The notes: generated from the sequence alone by a model not told the origin. A stretch of 64,000 nucleotides of DNA from Paenibacillus plantarum (GCF_013141695.1 NZ_WHNY01000062.1:1-64000); one strand, 5' to 3'; shown: positions 42,939 through 53,012, counted from the first letter of the stretch. Translations and numbers: made by a program.

Positions 42939-43813
42939 TTTTTATCACCTGCCAATTTGATTTGAAGGACAGATAACACAATGATCATGACTACAACCGA
43001 GTAGGAAACTGTTGCTGCATAGCCAAAATCAGGTGTGTATTTGAAAGAAAGATTGTAGATGTACTGCGATATGGAGAGGGTAGAATTACCTGGTCCACCC
43101 TTCGTAATATTCATAATCTCATCGAACAACTGCAGCGTACCAATCGTCGAGGTAATGGACGTGAAGAGTACAATAGGCTTCAGCATTGGGAACGTAATAA
43201 AGAAAAACTGTTTGAACGCAGAGGCTCCGTCAATACGAGCTGCTTCATAAATAGAGCTATCAATGTTTTGTAAAGAGGAGAGGAAAAAAATCATATTATA
43301 TCCTGTCCAGCGCCATGTAATGGCAAGGATAATCGTAATTTTCGCCCAAAAAGGATCAGAAATCCATGCGATGGGCTGTGAAATCAAGTGAATCTTAGTT
43401 AAAGCCATATTAATCAAACCATCATTGCCAAACAGGTACTTGAAAACAACGGAGTAGGCTACGAGCGAAGTCACGCAAGGCAAGAAAATAGCTGTCCGGA
43501 AAAAGCCTTTGAAACGAAGCTTGCTATCATTCAACAAGACGGAAATCATCATCGACAGAATGATCATGACCGGCACCTGAATAATCAAATAGATGAACGT
43601 ATTCTTAACGGCAGTGATGAATGTCTTATCACTAAAGAGCCGTTTATAGTTGCTTATCCCATTGAAATGTAGATTGGCACCCGCGCCTGTTTTAAAGGAA
43701 AGCAGCAATGCCTGAATCATGGGATAGAAGTAAAACAAACAAATCATCAATACGGCAATAGCGATAAACAGCCATCCCGTAAGCTTTGCACGGCTACGCA
43801 TCGAGTAGTTCAT
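42935..43813 (-). CDS. CUT1 ABC sugar permease (LacF/MalF-like)
   Basis: 292 residues from the ATG at 43813; a TTG three codons earlier lies too close to the AGGAAGGA site. Six membrane segments, EAA loop YEAARIDGASAFKQFFFITFP. It lies between the binding-protein gene, separated by a strong hairpin, and its partner permease. Confidence 0.92.
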   Translation of the reverse strand: MNYSMRSRAKLTGWLFIAIAVLMICLFYFYPMIQALLLSFKTGAGANLHFNGISNYKRLFSDKTFITAVKNTFIYLIIQVPVMIILSMMISVLLNDSKLRFKGFFRTAIFLPCVTSLVAYSVVFKYLFGNDGLINMALTKIHLISQPIAWISDPFWAKITIILAITWRWTGYNMIFFLSSLQNIDSSIYEAARIDGASAFKQFFFITFPMLKPIVLFTSITSTIGTLQLFDEIMNITKGGPGNSTLSISQYIYNLSFKYTPDFGYAATVSYSVVVMIIVLSVLQIKLAGDKK

Positions 43814-43852
43814 TGAGTCCAAATCCTTCCTATTCTTAGCGATAAAAATTGA

Positions 43853-43899
43853 AACGCTGTCCTCTTCTTTGCATATTGCGCAATTCAGAGGTCAGCGTT
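43853..43899 (-). terminator. Intra-operon hairpin between binding protein and permease
   Basis: AACGCTG.CCTCT (43853-43865) and AGAGG.CAGCGTT (43887-43899) form a 12-bp stem with one mismatch. On the minus strand TTTCAATTTTTATC follows. It should lower permease and lacZ transcription relative to the binding protein. Confidence 0.7.
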
Positions 43900-43923
43900 C
43901 ATAAGGTAAATGGGAAGAGAAAC

Positions 43924-45231
43924 TTATTTAAGTTGGGATTCTGCTTGGGACTGAGCATCACTGAATACTTTCGCGATGTCTTTGCCCTTCAGGAAGTTTT
44001 GCATCTCAACTTTGAGAATATCTTCAATCGCATACGTATGCAGACCATAGTTGACTTTAGGAATTTGTGCCGTCCATGTTGCGAAATCAGAAATCACCTT
44101 TTGACCTCCGAAGAAATCGTCGGCTTTCGTGTAAGCTTCACCTTGTGCAGCAGGTTTATAAGTACCAACAACACCTACGTCTGTTACTAATTTTTGATAC
44201 AAATTCACATCAGAACCCAGTGTTTTCCCAAGGAAATCAGCAGCCGTATCTTTACCCGTGCTGTTTAATACGTACCAGGAGCTTCCTCCTAGGTTAGATG
44301 CGTTAACGGAACTAGCTGTGTTTTTCAACTTAGGAAAAGGAACAACTGCCCATTTACCGGATTGATCAGCTTGTGATTTAATCGATGGCGTAATCCAGTT
44401 ACCTGTCGGAACAGAAGCAACAGCACCGCTATTGAAACCAGCTAGGAAGGAGTTCCAATCCGAATTGATTTTAACAATGTTCGCGTTCATGATTTCTTTG
44501 TACGTCTCGAATGCTTCCTTCAACACAGCGTTGTCTTTCAGATCCGGCGTCGTGCCATCACTTTTCAGATACCAAGCGCCTGCGGATTGAATCATCATAC
44601 GAACCAAACCAAGATCATTTGGATCCTGTGTCAGCAAGTCTTTACCGGTTTTGGCTTTAACCGCTTTACCGACTTCAATGAATTTCTGCCAGTCAATGTT
44701 TTTCAAATCATCAACCTTGTAGCCTGCTTGTTCCAAGTAATCTCTGCGAACATAAAGACCTGTTACGCCGGAGTCAAATGGTACACCGTATTGTTTACCG
44801 TTCAAGCTTGTTGGACCTAACTTGTATTCAGCGAAATCCGAAGCTTTAATGGATGCGGACATATCAGCGAATGCATCTGGATATGTTTTCAAAAAGCTTT
44901 GCGCACGATAATCTTCAATCAATACCACATTCGGCAGGCCTGACTTTGAACCGGAGTTCAAACCAGTGTTCATCTTTTGAATAATGTCATCTTGCGCATA
45001 TTCGACAACGTTGATTTTGACATCAGGATGATCCTTCGAATACGCGTCTTTCGCAAGGTTCATTGCTGCGATATTAAAGTTCTTATCCCATGCCCAAACT
45101 GTAATTTCTTTACTAGTGCTCGCTGCACCGCCACTAGGAGTAGTCGTTGATGATGTGTCTGACGAATTACTTGAACATGCCGTCAAAAGCATAAAACTTG
45201 CAAGTAAAACCGTAGAAATTTTCTTCTTCAT
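43924..45231 (-). CDS. CUT1 sugar-binding lipoprotein
   Basis: 435 residues; lipobox LTAC with Cys19, a Ser/Thr-rich linker, then a family 1 solute-binding domain. The CAGGGGGATCAC site precedes the ATG. The first gene of the importer-lacZ operon, so a beta-galactoside such as lactose or a galactan fragment is the probable ligand. The kinase/regulator pair directly upstream (45405-48757) is the probable controller. Confidence 0.92.
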   Translation of the reverse strand: MKKKISTVLLASFMLLTACSSNSSDTSSTTTPSGGAASTSKEITVWAWDKNFNIAAMNLAKDAYSKDHPDVKINVVEYAQDDIIQKMNTGLNSGSKSGLPNVVLIEDYRAQSFLKTYPDAFADMSASIKASDFAEYKLGPTSLNGKQYGVPFDSGVTGLYVRRDYLEQAGYKVDDLKNIDWQKFIEVGKAVKAKTGKDLLTQDPNDLGLVRMMIQSAGAWYLKSDGTTPDLKDNAVLKEAFETYKEIMNANIVKINSDWNSFLAGFNSGAVASVPTGNWITPSIKSQADQSGKWAVVPFPKLKNTASSVNASNLGGSSWYVLNSTGKDTAADFLGKTLGSDVNLYQKLVTDVGVVGTYKPAAQGEAYTKADDFFGGQKVISDFATWTAQIPKVNYGLHTYAIEDILKVEMQNFLKGKDIAKVFSDAQSQAESQLK

Positions 45232-45256
45232 GTGATCCCCCTGGATGATTTAATTT

Positions 45257-45270
45257 TGTAAGTGCTTACT
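45257..45270. promoter_or_regulatory. Cre-like near-palindrome upstream of the CUT1-lacZ operon
   Basis: TGTAAGTGCTTACT, 26 bp upstream of the lipoprotein start. GTAAG and CTTAC face each other around TG. It fits the cre consensus except for the central CG and resembles the site at 28004-28017 on the other strand. Confidence 0.4.
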
Positions 45271-45404
45271 TATAAATAATATCATTTGGGCAATTTGTCT
45301 TGTTAGAACGAAATTTGCTGAAATTAGCGTTTTTATTGTCTCTGTAATCCCATCCTCCACTACTCATTTGTATTATTTTTATATTTTGTATTTATTTTAG
45401 TTTT

Positions 45405-47192
45405 TTATACTCCTACGTGTTCTGTATCTGTACGCCATGGAAGATTAATAGATATTTTCGTTCCCTGTCCCAATGTGCTTGTTATCGTAACCCCATACTC
45501 TTCACCGTACAGAAGAACCAAGCGATCATGAACATTACGAATACCAATCCCTGTGAACAATTGCCTCGCACTTTTGGGATTCGGTATCTCATCCGCCTTA
45601 TCCGAAAGTTCCATGCCATCCCCATTGTCAACCACTTCACAGTGCAGCGTGTCTCTTTCTTTCGTGATGATGACGTAAATATATCCGGTACCCTTCTTAT
45701 TAAAAGCATGAAAAAAAGCATTCTCGATAAAAGGTTGCAGCATCAAATTAGGCACTTGCGCAGGCAAGCAGTCCGGTGAAACAAAGTAATCGACCTTAAT
45801 CCCTTGACCATAACGAATCTGATTAATGAACACGTAATGCTTTAAATTCACCAACTCTTGCACAACGGGAATCGTTTCTTTGACATTACTGATCGTATTC
45901 TGCAGGAGAGAAATGAGCGCATGAATCGTCTGCGTGGCGGTCTCTTGGCTCCCTCGCTGAACGAGGATATTAACGGAAGCCAGTGTATTATATAAAAAAT
46001 GCGGATTAATCTGCTGCTGCAACGCGGCCAATTCTGCTTTGCGCTGCTCCTTCTGCGTTTCAACAAGCTGGCTAATATAGTCGTTCAACTCGTCGAGCAT
46101 GAAATTGAAGGAGCGACTAAGCTCCCTTGTCTCATAGGTGCCCGTAACCGCCATATAATTGTGAAAATTCTCTTTTGTCACCGTGGACATTTTCTTAACG
46201 AGCTTTCTTAACGAGAGCGTCAACCTCCGCGTGATCACATACACAACGAGTACAGCCAAAGCCACGATCCCCGCAACAATGAAGAAAATCGCTTTCCTGT
46301 TGAGCATTTGACCCAGGGCCGCATCCTTATCAATGACATTCATGATGTAAAAATCGTACAATGGCAAATCGCCAGCCAATACCATGACATCCTTGTCGGA
46401 CATCCTGATTTCATCCTTAGCCAGACCCTGCTGCTGAATCCTCTGTGCACTTTCTAAAAGCGCTTTCGATGTTGTTCCGATCAACTCGGTTCGGTCGCTA
46501 GAAATAATTAGACCTTGACGATCCAGGATCATCACATCATTCCCAGCACTTGTAAAACTGGCATAAATGGATCTTAAATCGTTTTCTTTCAGGAAGATGT
46601 AAAGCGTCCCGTACCCTTCTTTACTGCCAGAATCCGTTAGCGTTTTGACGGCAACCAGTCCTTGATCCCCAGAACCCGGAGTTCCTTCACCTAAATAACT
46701 GTACAACAAGCGTCCTGGCTGGTTCCGCGACTCTTGTGTAATCGGATTTCGCCCTAAATCCGCCGAAGAACCGGACCAATAAGTCCGGTCGCTCTTAAAG
46801 CTTTTGCCATTCATACCTGAAATGATCATCCCAATGTTCTTGGCTCCAATACCCGACTGGATTCGCTTCATCTGCTCACTCATGTCGAAGGTTACTTTGG
46901 AGTTGGTTACCGAATCAACATCCCCTTCTGTCAGAAAACGTTTAATCGCACCACTTTGCGCGGCATTAATGACGATATTGACATTTGAATAATGAATGGA
47001 TTCCAGACCGCTTTTAATTTGCTCGATGATTTTGGAATTCGTGATACTAAATGTCTGCACAAAAAGTTTCTCCGACATTTGCACGGTAACCCAAGAAGTC
47101 GCCACCGTAACCGTAATCATGCTGAGCACCATGACAAGAAATAATTTACTAAATAAACTTAGATCAGAGATCCTTTTGAGCCACGCCCCCAT
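45405..47192 (-). CDS. YesM-type sensor histidine kinase
   Basis: 595 residues. Membrane segments at about 15-35 and 298-318 around an extracellular sensor, HAMP, His_kinase with His in NPHFLYNTLASV, HATPase with NAFFHA, DNGDGM and FTGIGIRNV. It starts 20 bp after the regulator stop. It lies directly upstream of the CUT1-lacZ operon in the same direction. Confidence 0.92.
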   Translation of the reverse strand: MGAWLKRISDLSLFSKLFLVMVLSMITVTVATSWVTVQMSEKLFVQTFSITNSKIIEQIKSGLESIHYSNVNIVINAAQSGAIKRFLTEGDVDSVTNSKVTFDMSEQMKRIQSGIGAKNIGMIISGMNGKSFKSDRTYWSGSSADLGRNPITQESRNQPGRLLYSYLGEGTPGSGDQGLVAVKTLTDSGSKEGYGTLYIFLKENDLRSIYASFTSAGNDVMILDRQGLIISSDRTELIGTTSKALLESAQRIQQQGLAKDEIRMSDKDVMVLAGDLPLYDFYIMNVIDKDAALGQMLNRKAIFFIVAGIVALAVLVVYVITRRLTLSLRKLVKKMSTVTKENFHNYMAVTGTYETRELSRSFNFMLDELNDYISQLVETQKEQRKAELAALQQQINPHFLYNTLASVNILVQRGSQETATQTIHALISLLQNTISNVKETIPVVQELVNLKHYVFINQIRYGQGIKVDYFVSPDCLPAQVPNLMLQPFIENAFFHAFNKKGTGYIYVIITKERDTLHCEVVDNGDGMELSDKADEIPNPKSARQLFTGIGIRNVHDRLVLLYGEEYGVTITSTLGQGTKISINLPWRTDTEHVGV

Positions 47193-47212
47193 AGGTTGGA
47201 TGATTCCCTTCT

Positions 47213-48757
47213 TTATTTTTTTCGATAGTGGCTAGGTGAAGTCCCCATCAACTTCCGAAACACTTTCGTGAAGTAACTGTGATCTGAGTATCCAACAAGA
47301 CTGCTGATTTCCGAAATCGAAATTTGCGCATTATCCCTTAATAATTCACATGCACGTTCGATCCGAATACGATTTAAATACTCATTAAAACCTTCTTTAT
47401 TATGAATGGTAAAATAATTAGATAGATACGATGGGTTGAAATGAAATTGTTTGGCTACTTCTGTCAGCGTGAGAGGTTCAGTGAAGTGCTCATCCAGATA
47501 CAATAAAATCTTCTGTATACCTGGTGAACTTGTTTTGTTTCCTGTTACACAATCTGTCGCCTCATTCAGGAATTTGGCCAAGAGAGAACGCACTTCCCCA
47601 ATATGTTTGGCCTCATGAATGGCACGGAAATACTCATACTTCGCATCATCCAGCGTTCTAGCCTCGTAGTGAAAATGCAGTAAGGAAACAATAATATTGA
47701 ATAGGCTGTGACCTAAAAAAGACTTAAACTCAAACATATCCGTATCCAGCCTGTCAGGCATGGTGTCTACATAATGGCTGAGACGCCCAAAAGCTTGTTG
47801 AAAATCTTGACGATTCAGCTCCGCAGTAAACGCCTCCGAATCAAACGCATCGCCATTCCCTTCATGCTCCAACAGTTCCTCAGCAAAGAACAGTTGTTGA
47901 TCCGACAGGAAGAAACGGTGATCCAGCACTTTGAGAATATCATTGGTATACACATCATGAAGTTCTGTAATTTGCGTAAAATTCTTGCTAAGTGCTGCAT
48001 AAAAGGATAAACCCGCCATTACGCTGGATTGTACCAATTGCTCGGCCATATGAATGACCTCCATTCGGCCAGCATGCTCTATATTTAGCAAAAACCGGAT
48101 ATGGCTGTCTTGATGTGAAAGGCGGTGAATGATACACGGTTCCTTCACATCCTGAACCATACCTTTCAGAAAGGCTTCGATCCATTCCTCGTTTCGTTTC
48201 ATCGCGGATGAGCTATCTTGCCGATCTACAACGAGTAACACGAAACATGGATACGGGAAAAGGGTCCTTATCTCCGCACTATCAACCTCCATGGCATAGC
48301 CGGAAATCAGCCTGTCCAGCACATAGTCAATGGACTGCCCTTTTTCATTCGTAAAGTCCATGTGTCGAAAGGCTGGCATCCCCTCTACCGTCTTTTTTAA
48401 GACGGCTAGCAGCGACTTCGCATCTAATTTGGGCTTTAATAAATAATCTGCTACACCACTCTGAAACGTGGAGCGTACATACTCAAATTCACCGTAGCTG
48501 CTGAGAACCACAATCTCAATCTCCGGATATAAGCCTTTCACAACTCGGACCAATTCCTCCCCACTCATGACCGGCATAACGATATCCGTCAGGATCATGT
48601 TGGGTTCGAGTTGTTTCACCATATCAAGGGCATCCTTACCGTTCGATGCCTCGCCGACAATTTGAAAGCCTTCGCTTTCCCAATCGAGAAGATGTCTGAT
48701 TCCTTGACGCACCAGCATCTCATCATCAACAATTAACACCTTGCAATACGTCTCCAT
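47213..48757 (-). CDS. YesN-type response regulator with AraC DNA-binding domain
   Basis: 514 residues. Receiver with DDE at 11-13 and phosphoacceptor Asp58 in LTDIVMP; C-terminal AraC domain (LTEVAKQFHFNPSYLSNYF, then ISEISSLVGYSDHSYFTKVF). AAAGGAG precedes the ATG. It and the following kinase form a two-gene operon placed between two sugar importers; the downstream CUT1-lacZ operon is the likelier target because of direction and spacing. Confidence 0.92.
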   Translation of the reverse strand: METYCKVLIVDDEMLVRQGIRHLLDWESEGFQIVGEASNGKDALDMVKQLEPNMILTDIVMPVMSGEELVRVVKGLYPEIEIVVLSSYGEFEYVRSTFQSGVADYLLKPKLDAKSLLAVLKKTVEGMPAFRHMDFTNEKGQSIDYVLDRLISGYAMEVDSAEIRTLFPYPCFVLLVVDRQDSSSAMKRNEEWIEAFLKGMVQDVKEPCIIHRLSHQDSHIRFLLNIEHAGRMEVIHMAEQLVQSSVMAGLSFYAALSKNFTQITELHDVYTNDILKVLDHRFFLSDQQLFFAEELLEHEGNGDAFDSEAFTAELNRQDFQQAFGRLSHYVDTMPDRLDTDMFEFKSFLGHSLFNIIVSLLHFHYEARTLDDAKYEYFRAIHEAKHIGEVRSLLAKFLNEATDCVTGNKTSSPGIQKILLYLDEHFTEPLTLTEVAKQFHFNPSYLSNYFTIHNKEGFNEYLNRIRIERACELLRDNAQISISEISSLVGYSDHSYFTKVFRKLMGTSPSHYRKK

Positions 48758-48897
48758 GGCTTACTCCTTTGTGGACTATACATAGCTTCCCACTTTTAAA
48801 TTGAACGATGTATGGATCTCTGTCAGATTTTAAATTTAATTCTACACTTTAACAAGTATGAATCAATAATCATCCCGAGCGCTTATCTACGCAGACA

Positions 48898-48938
48898 AAA
48901 AAGCATCATTCACCATGTTAACGTGAACGATGCTTTTT
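48898..48938 (-). terminator. Terminator of the ribose/galactose-type importer operon
   Basis: AAAAAGCATC.TTCAC / GTGAA.GATGCTTTTT stem just beyond the binding-protein stop, with T-runs on both strands. Confidence 0.92.
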
Positions 48939-48949
48939 ACTAGAAGCTT

Positions 48950-49957
48950 TTATTCGTATAATAGCGGCTTGATATCCGCTGCATCAATGTTTGTTTTGTC
49001 ATACCAGTGGAAGCCTGTGTCGATATTTTTCGGGACGGTTTCGCCTTTGATCGCTTGCACAGCCGCTTTCACGGACCAATAGCCGATGCCGATAGGATCT
49101 TGCGTAATCGCTCCTGCCATTTTACCGCTGCGGATCGCATCCATTTGTTGTTTACCGGAGTCGAAGCCGATAACGACGATTTTGCCGTCTTTTTTGCTTT
49201 CTGTAATCCCGTTAATAACCCCAATGGCCGCACCTTCGTTAGAACCGAAAATTCCTTTGATATTCGGGTGAGCTTGGATGATCGCTTTGGACAAGTCTGT
49301 TGCTTTCAGTGGATCACCACTGTATTGGGTGTCTACGATTTTAATGTTGGGATATTTTTCTTTAATCTGGTTCACAAAGCCATCGCGGCGATCAACGCCC
49401 GTACGGCTCGTTTGGTCATGAACAACTAGCGCAATCTCGCCTTCGTTGCCGATGAGTGAAGCCATTTTATCAGCAGCGAGTGAAGCAGCGGCTTTATTAT
49501 CCGTAGCGGCAGTCGTTACAGGTATGTCGCTATCGACACCAGAGTCAAAACCGATAATCGGGATTTTGCCCGCTTTCGCTTTCTCTAGCAGCGGTGATGC
49601 TGCTTTGCTGTCAAGGGCAGCGAAAGCGATAGCCGCAGGCTTTTTGCCCAGTGCCGCTTGCAGCATTTCGATTTGTTTATCCACTTGCGTCTCCGTCTCA
49701 GGACCTTCAAACGTAATCTCCACGTTGAATTCCTTCGCTGCTTTCTCTGCGCCTTGTTTCACCGCTTGCCAGAACTGATGCTGGAAGCCCTTGGAAATGA
49801 CAGGAATGTAGATCTTATCTGACTTCACAGTTGTTGTCGTTGTTCCTGCTGTTGATGTTGCTGTTTTCGTAGAAGTGGAACCACATGCACTCAAAACGAT
49901 AGCGGATAGCAAGATTAACGATGACGCTAACGCCAATTTCTTAGTCCGTTTTTGCAC
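48950..49957 (-). CDS. Ribose/galactose-type sugar-binding lipoprotein (CUT2)
   Basis: 335 residues from the GTG at 49957, which follows AAGGGGCG. The frame is open to 50101, but the extra 48 residues overlap the permease gene and are not signal-peptide-like. From the GTG there is a clean lipoprotein signal with lipobox LSAC (Cys25), a Thr-rich linker and an RbsB-like binding domain. It is the third gene after the ATPase and permease, 68 bp from the latter. Ribose, galactose or a related monosaccharide are candidates. It resembles the membrane-tethered sensor at 34091, which may sense the same sugar. Confidence 0.9.
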   Translation of the reverse strand: MQKRTKKLALASSLILLSAIVLSACGSTSTKTATSTAGTTTTTVKSDKIYIPVISKGFQHQFWQAVKQGAEKAAKEFNVEITFEGPETETQVDKQIEMLQAALGKKPAAIAFAALDSKAASPLLEKAKAGKIPIIGFDSGVDSDIPVTTAATDNKAAASLAADKMASLIGNEGEIALVVHDQTSRTGVDRRDGFVNQIKEKYPNIKIVDTQYSGDPLKATDLSKAIIQAHPNIKGIFGSNEGAAIGVINGITESKKDGKIVVIGFDSGKQQMDAIRSGKMAGAITQDPIGIGYWSVKAAVQAIKGETVPKNIDTGFHWYDKTNIDAADIKPLLYE

Positions 49958-50025
49958 GGTTGATCGCCCCTTATTCCTAATTTGGTTTGGTTTGTATAGG
50001 ACTCCTAATGGAGTAAATACCAAGG

Positions 50026-51015
50026 TTATTTCTTGCGACGACGCATCATATCTGCGTAAACTGCCAATACAATCACGATACCTACGATGACGGTCTGCCA
50101 CTCTTGCTTCACAGATAAAATCCGCAGTCCATTCGTCAACACGCTCATGATCAGCGCCCCGATGACGGTTCCAAGGATGGAGCCCTTGCCCCCGCTGAGG
50201 GACGTTCCCCCGATAACAACGGCTGCAATCGCTTCCAACTCATAGCCGGATCCGAGTGCGGGCTGTGCAGAGTTGAGCCTGGAGGCCATCATAATGCCGG
50301 CAATTCCGCTGAACACACCTGTCAGTGTGTAAATCACGATTTTCCAGTAGTCCACGTTAACACCGGAGAGTCTTGTAGATTCTTCATTGCTCCCTAAGGC
50401 AAAGTTGTAACGGCCGATGATCGTTTTGGTTAAAATAATGCTGGCCACAATCGCAGCTCCGAAGAAGATGAGAATCGCGTTCGGAATGCCACTGATGATT
50501 GAGCCCATCGAAATCTTCGTAAATGCGGGTGTGTCGGTAAAATAAATCGGTTTCGCACCTGAGATAACTAGCGATAAGCCCTTCGTCACCATCATCATGG
50601 CGAGCGTCGCGATGAAGGGCGGAATTTTCATTTTGGCTACGAGCAGTCCGCTAATGAGACCGCAGATTGCGCCGGCGAGTATGCCTCCGAGGATACCGAG
50701 CGGCATCGGCAATTGCCACGTCGTGATGATCACGCCGGCCATCACGGCGGAGAAGGTCATGACCGTTCCTACGGCCAAGTCGATGCCGGACGTAATAATA
50801 ACGAACGTAGAGCCCAAGGCTAGAACCCCAATTACGGCGGTTGAAAGCATAATCGCGACTAGGTTATCGAATTGGAAAAAGTTGCTCGATGATAGGGAAA
50901 AAATAAGTACGAGCATGATCAAGCTGGCGAACGCCAGTAGCTTCTGTGCAGCCCCGCTTTGTTTGGACAAGGTGGGAATGGTTTTCTTGTAGGCATGTGC
51001 TAGTCGTGTTGACAT
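50026..51015 (-). CDS. CUT2 sugar permease (RbsC-like)
   Basis: 329 residues with eight to ten hydrophobic segments and the family core (SGIDLAVGTVMTFSAV, later GYELEAIAAVVIGGTSLSGG and GSILGTVIGALIMSVLTNGL). It is the single permease type of ribose/galactose/xylose importers and should work as a homodimer with the ATPase encoded 10 bp upstream. Confidence 0.94.
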   Translation of the reverse strand: MSTRLAHAYKKTIPTLSKQSGAAQKLLAFASLIMLVLIFSLSSSNFFQFDNLVAIMLSTAVIGVLALGSTFVIITSGIDLAVGTVMTFSAVMAGVIITTWQLPMPLGILGGILAGAICGLISGLLVAKMKIPPFIATLAMMMVTKGLSLVISGAKPIYFTDTPAFTKISMGSIISGIPNAILIFFGAAIVASIILTKTIIGRYNFALGSNEESTRLSGVNVDYWKIVIYTLTGVFSGIAGIMMASRLNSAQPALGSGYELEAIAAVVIGGTSLSGGKGSILGTVIGALIMSVLTNGLRILSVKQEWQTVIVGIVIVLAVYADMMRRRKK

Positions 51016-51025
51016 CGGGCTCCTC

Positions 51026-52528
51026 CTAACTGATCCGCATCGTGGCGAATTTCATAATGGCTTCCTGTGTCGCTTCTTGCTGCGTGAGTTCACCGGTAAT
51101 GCGACCTTCGCACATGACCATGATGCGATGACTCATACGTAATATTTCTGGCAGCTCCGAGGAGATCATAATAATCGATTTCCCCTGTGCCGCAAGATCA
51201 TCGAGCAATTTGTAAATCTCGGTTTTGGCGCCCACATCAATTCCCCGCGTCGGTTCATCGAAGATGAGAATATCGCAGTTGCGGTGCAGCCATTTGCCGA
51301 TAACGACCTTCTGTTGGTTACCGCCAGATAGGAATTTCACCTGCTGGTGGATGGTCGGCGTTTTGATTTGAAGCGCTTCCACATAGTGCTTGGCTGTTTG
51401 AGCGATAACACCGTCACGCATCCAGCCAAGTCGCCGCGCTTTTCGGTAGGAGGCCACGGCGATGTTCATTTTCACATCCATGTCCACCATGAGCCCGTAT
51501 CGCTTGCGGTCCTCGGACAAGTAGCCGATACCATGCCTCACCGCGTCATGCGGCGCTTGAATACGGACCTGCTGTCCGTGAATGCGGATGTCGCCAGAAT
51601 CGATGGCGTCTGCGCCAAAAATCGCCCGCGCCACCTCCGTGCGCCCCGCTCCCATGAGGCCAGCGAAGCCGAGGATCTCGCCTTTGGCCAGATGGAAGGA
51701 CACATCCTTCACCGCTGAGCCGCGGTTGAGTTTGGTAACCTCCAGCACCTTCGTCGGTGAGGTCGCCTTTGTTTGTTGATTCGGGCTGACGTAGAGCTCA
51801 CGCCCTACCATCATCGCGATAATCTGATCGATGGATGTCGTCTGCGTCTGTACCGTATCGATGTAGCGACCGTCACGCATGACGGTGATGCGGTCGCTGA
51901 TGCGTTTCAACTCTTCCATCCGATGAGAGATGTAGACGATCCCTACACCGCGACTGCGGAGCTGGTTGATGATGCGGAACAGTTCCTCTATCTCTGCGTG
52001 CGTTAGCGCCGCTGTCGGCTCATCCATGATCAGCACCTCAGATTGGAAGGATAGCGCCTTCGCTATCTCCACCATCTGCTGCTTCGCAACGGTCAAATCC
52101 GCTACCAGCGTTCGCGGATCTAGCTGCAGGTTCATCTGATCGAGGAGACGCTGCGCTTGCTCGTTCAGCTTGCGCTCATCAACGAATAGCTTGATGCCGT
52201 GTCTCGGCTCGCGGCCAATGAAGATATTCTGTGCGATGGTCAAATCCGGCATCAGGTTCAACTCTTGGTGAATCATCGAAATACCTAGATGCTGCGCTGC
52301 TCTTGTATGGGGGATATTCACTTCCTTGCCCTTCACCAGGATACGACCTTCGTCTTTCTGGTACACACCCGTGGCAATTTTCATTAACGTGGATTTTCCT
52401 GCCCCATTCTCACCGACTAGCGCGTGCACCTCACCCGCAGCTAACGCCAACTGACACTGATGCAGCGCATGAACACCAGGAAAATGCTTCTCAATCCCTT
52501 CCATCCTGAGCAAAACTTCCTCACTCAT
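51026..52528 (-). CDS. CUT2 sugar importer ATPase (RbsA/MglA-like)
   Basis: 500 residues from the ATG at 52528, which follows GAGGTGAG; a GTG four codons earlier overlaps that site. Two fused ATPase domains: the first with Walker A GENGAGKST and Walker B LIMDEPTAAL, the second with the degenerate Walker A GLMGAGRTE usual in this family, signature LSGGNQQKV and Walker B IFDEPTRGIDVG. It drives import through the RbsC-like permease. First gene of a three-gene operon. Confidence 0.95.
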   Translation of the reverse strand: MSEEVLLRMEGIEKHFPGVHALHQCQLALAAGEVHALVGENGAGKSTLMKIATGVYQKDEGRILVKGKEVNIPHTRAAQHLGISMIHQELNLMPDLTIAQNIFIGREPRHGIKLFVDERKLNEQAQRLLDQMNLQLDPRTLVADLTVAKQQMVEIAKALSFQSEVLIMDEPTAALTHAEIEELFRIINQLRSRGVGIVYISHRMEELKRISDRITVMRDGRYIDTVQTQTTSIDQIIAMMVGRELYVSPNQQTKATSPTKVLEVTKLNRGSAVKDVSFHLAKGEILGFAGLMGAGRTEVARAIFGADAIDSGDIRIHGQQVRIQAPHDAVRHGIGYLSEDRKRYGLMVDMDVKMNIAVASYRKARRLGWMRDGVIAQTAKHYVEALQIKTPTIHQQVKFLSGGNQQKVVIGKWLHRNCDILIFDEPTRGIDVGAKTEIYKLLDDLAAQGKSIIMISSELPEILRMSHRIMVMCEGRITGELTQQEATQEAIMKFATMRIS

Positions 52529-52754
52529 CGTCGATCTCACCTCGTACCCAGTTCGTCATGTCCCTCGTTCATGAGTTCATTCTACCTGCCAGAAGTTGGA
52601 ATGAGAGTAGATAAATCTCTTCAAAAACGTTGAAAATCTTCTGATTCGAGGTGGGCGTGCTTGGTTCGGTGGCTAGGTATGGAGGTGCGAAAATGTAGGT
52701 GCCAGAGATACTGTGTGTGGATAACCTGTTTGGAGTAGCTATGCCTTGGAGTTA

Positions 52755-52930
52755 CGGAACGTCGGTCCGCTATTTCGGCGAAAACAACGAATTAGCCAGA
52801 ATAGCGGAACCTGGTTCCGCTATTATCGTTAAATCCGTATTCTTCGGGCAAAAAAAGAGAAATAGCGCCCTCTCCTTCCGTATCTGGCTGATTCAGCTAG
52901 TTTTAGACCGAATAAGGGAACCACGTTCCG
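52755..52930. repeat. Intergenic repeat family B, copy B2
   Basis: Units start at 52755, 52805, 52860 and 52910 (spacing 50/55/50), two forward and two inverted. The gap of about 800 bp between the sugar ATPase and the pspA-like gene holds B2, a G-rich tract with a hexamer repeat, B3 and a terminator. I see no credible gene in it. Confidence 0.85.
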
Positions 52931-52936
52931 TAACTT

Positions 52937-52982
52937 GGGGGGGGTGGGGGTGGGTTGCGGTTGCGGTTGCGGTTGCGGTTGC
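52937..52982 (+). repeat. G-run and GGTTGC hexamer repeat
   Basis: Runs of 8, 5 and 3 G separated by single T (52937-52954) lead into five exact copies of GGTTGC (52953-52982). The tract sits between repeats B2 and B3. It could form a G-quadruplex and is likely to vary in length. Confidence 0.9.
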
Positions 52983-53012
52983 CAGCGACCAGAAACACTT
53001 TCCCAATTTGAA

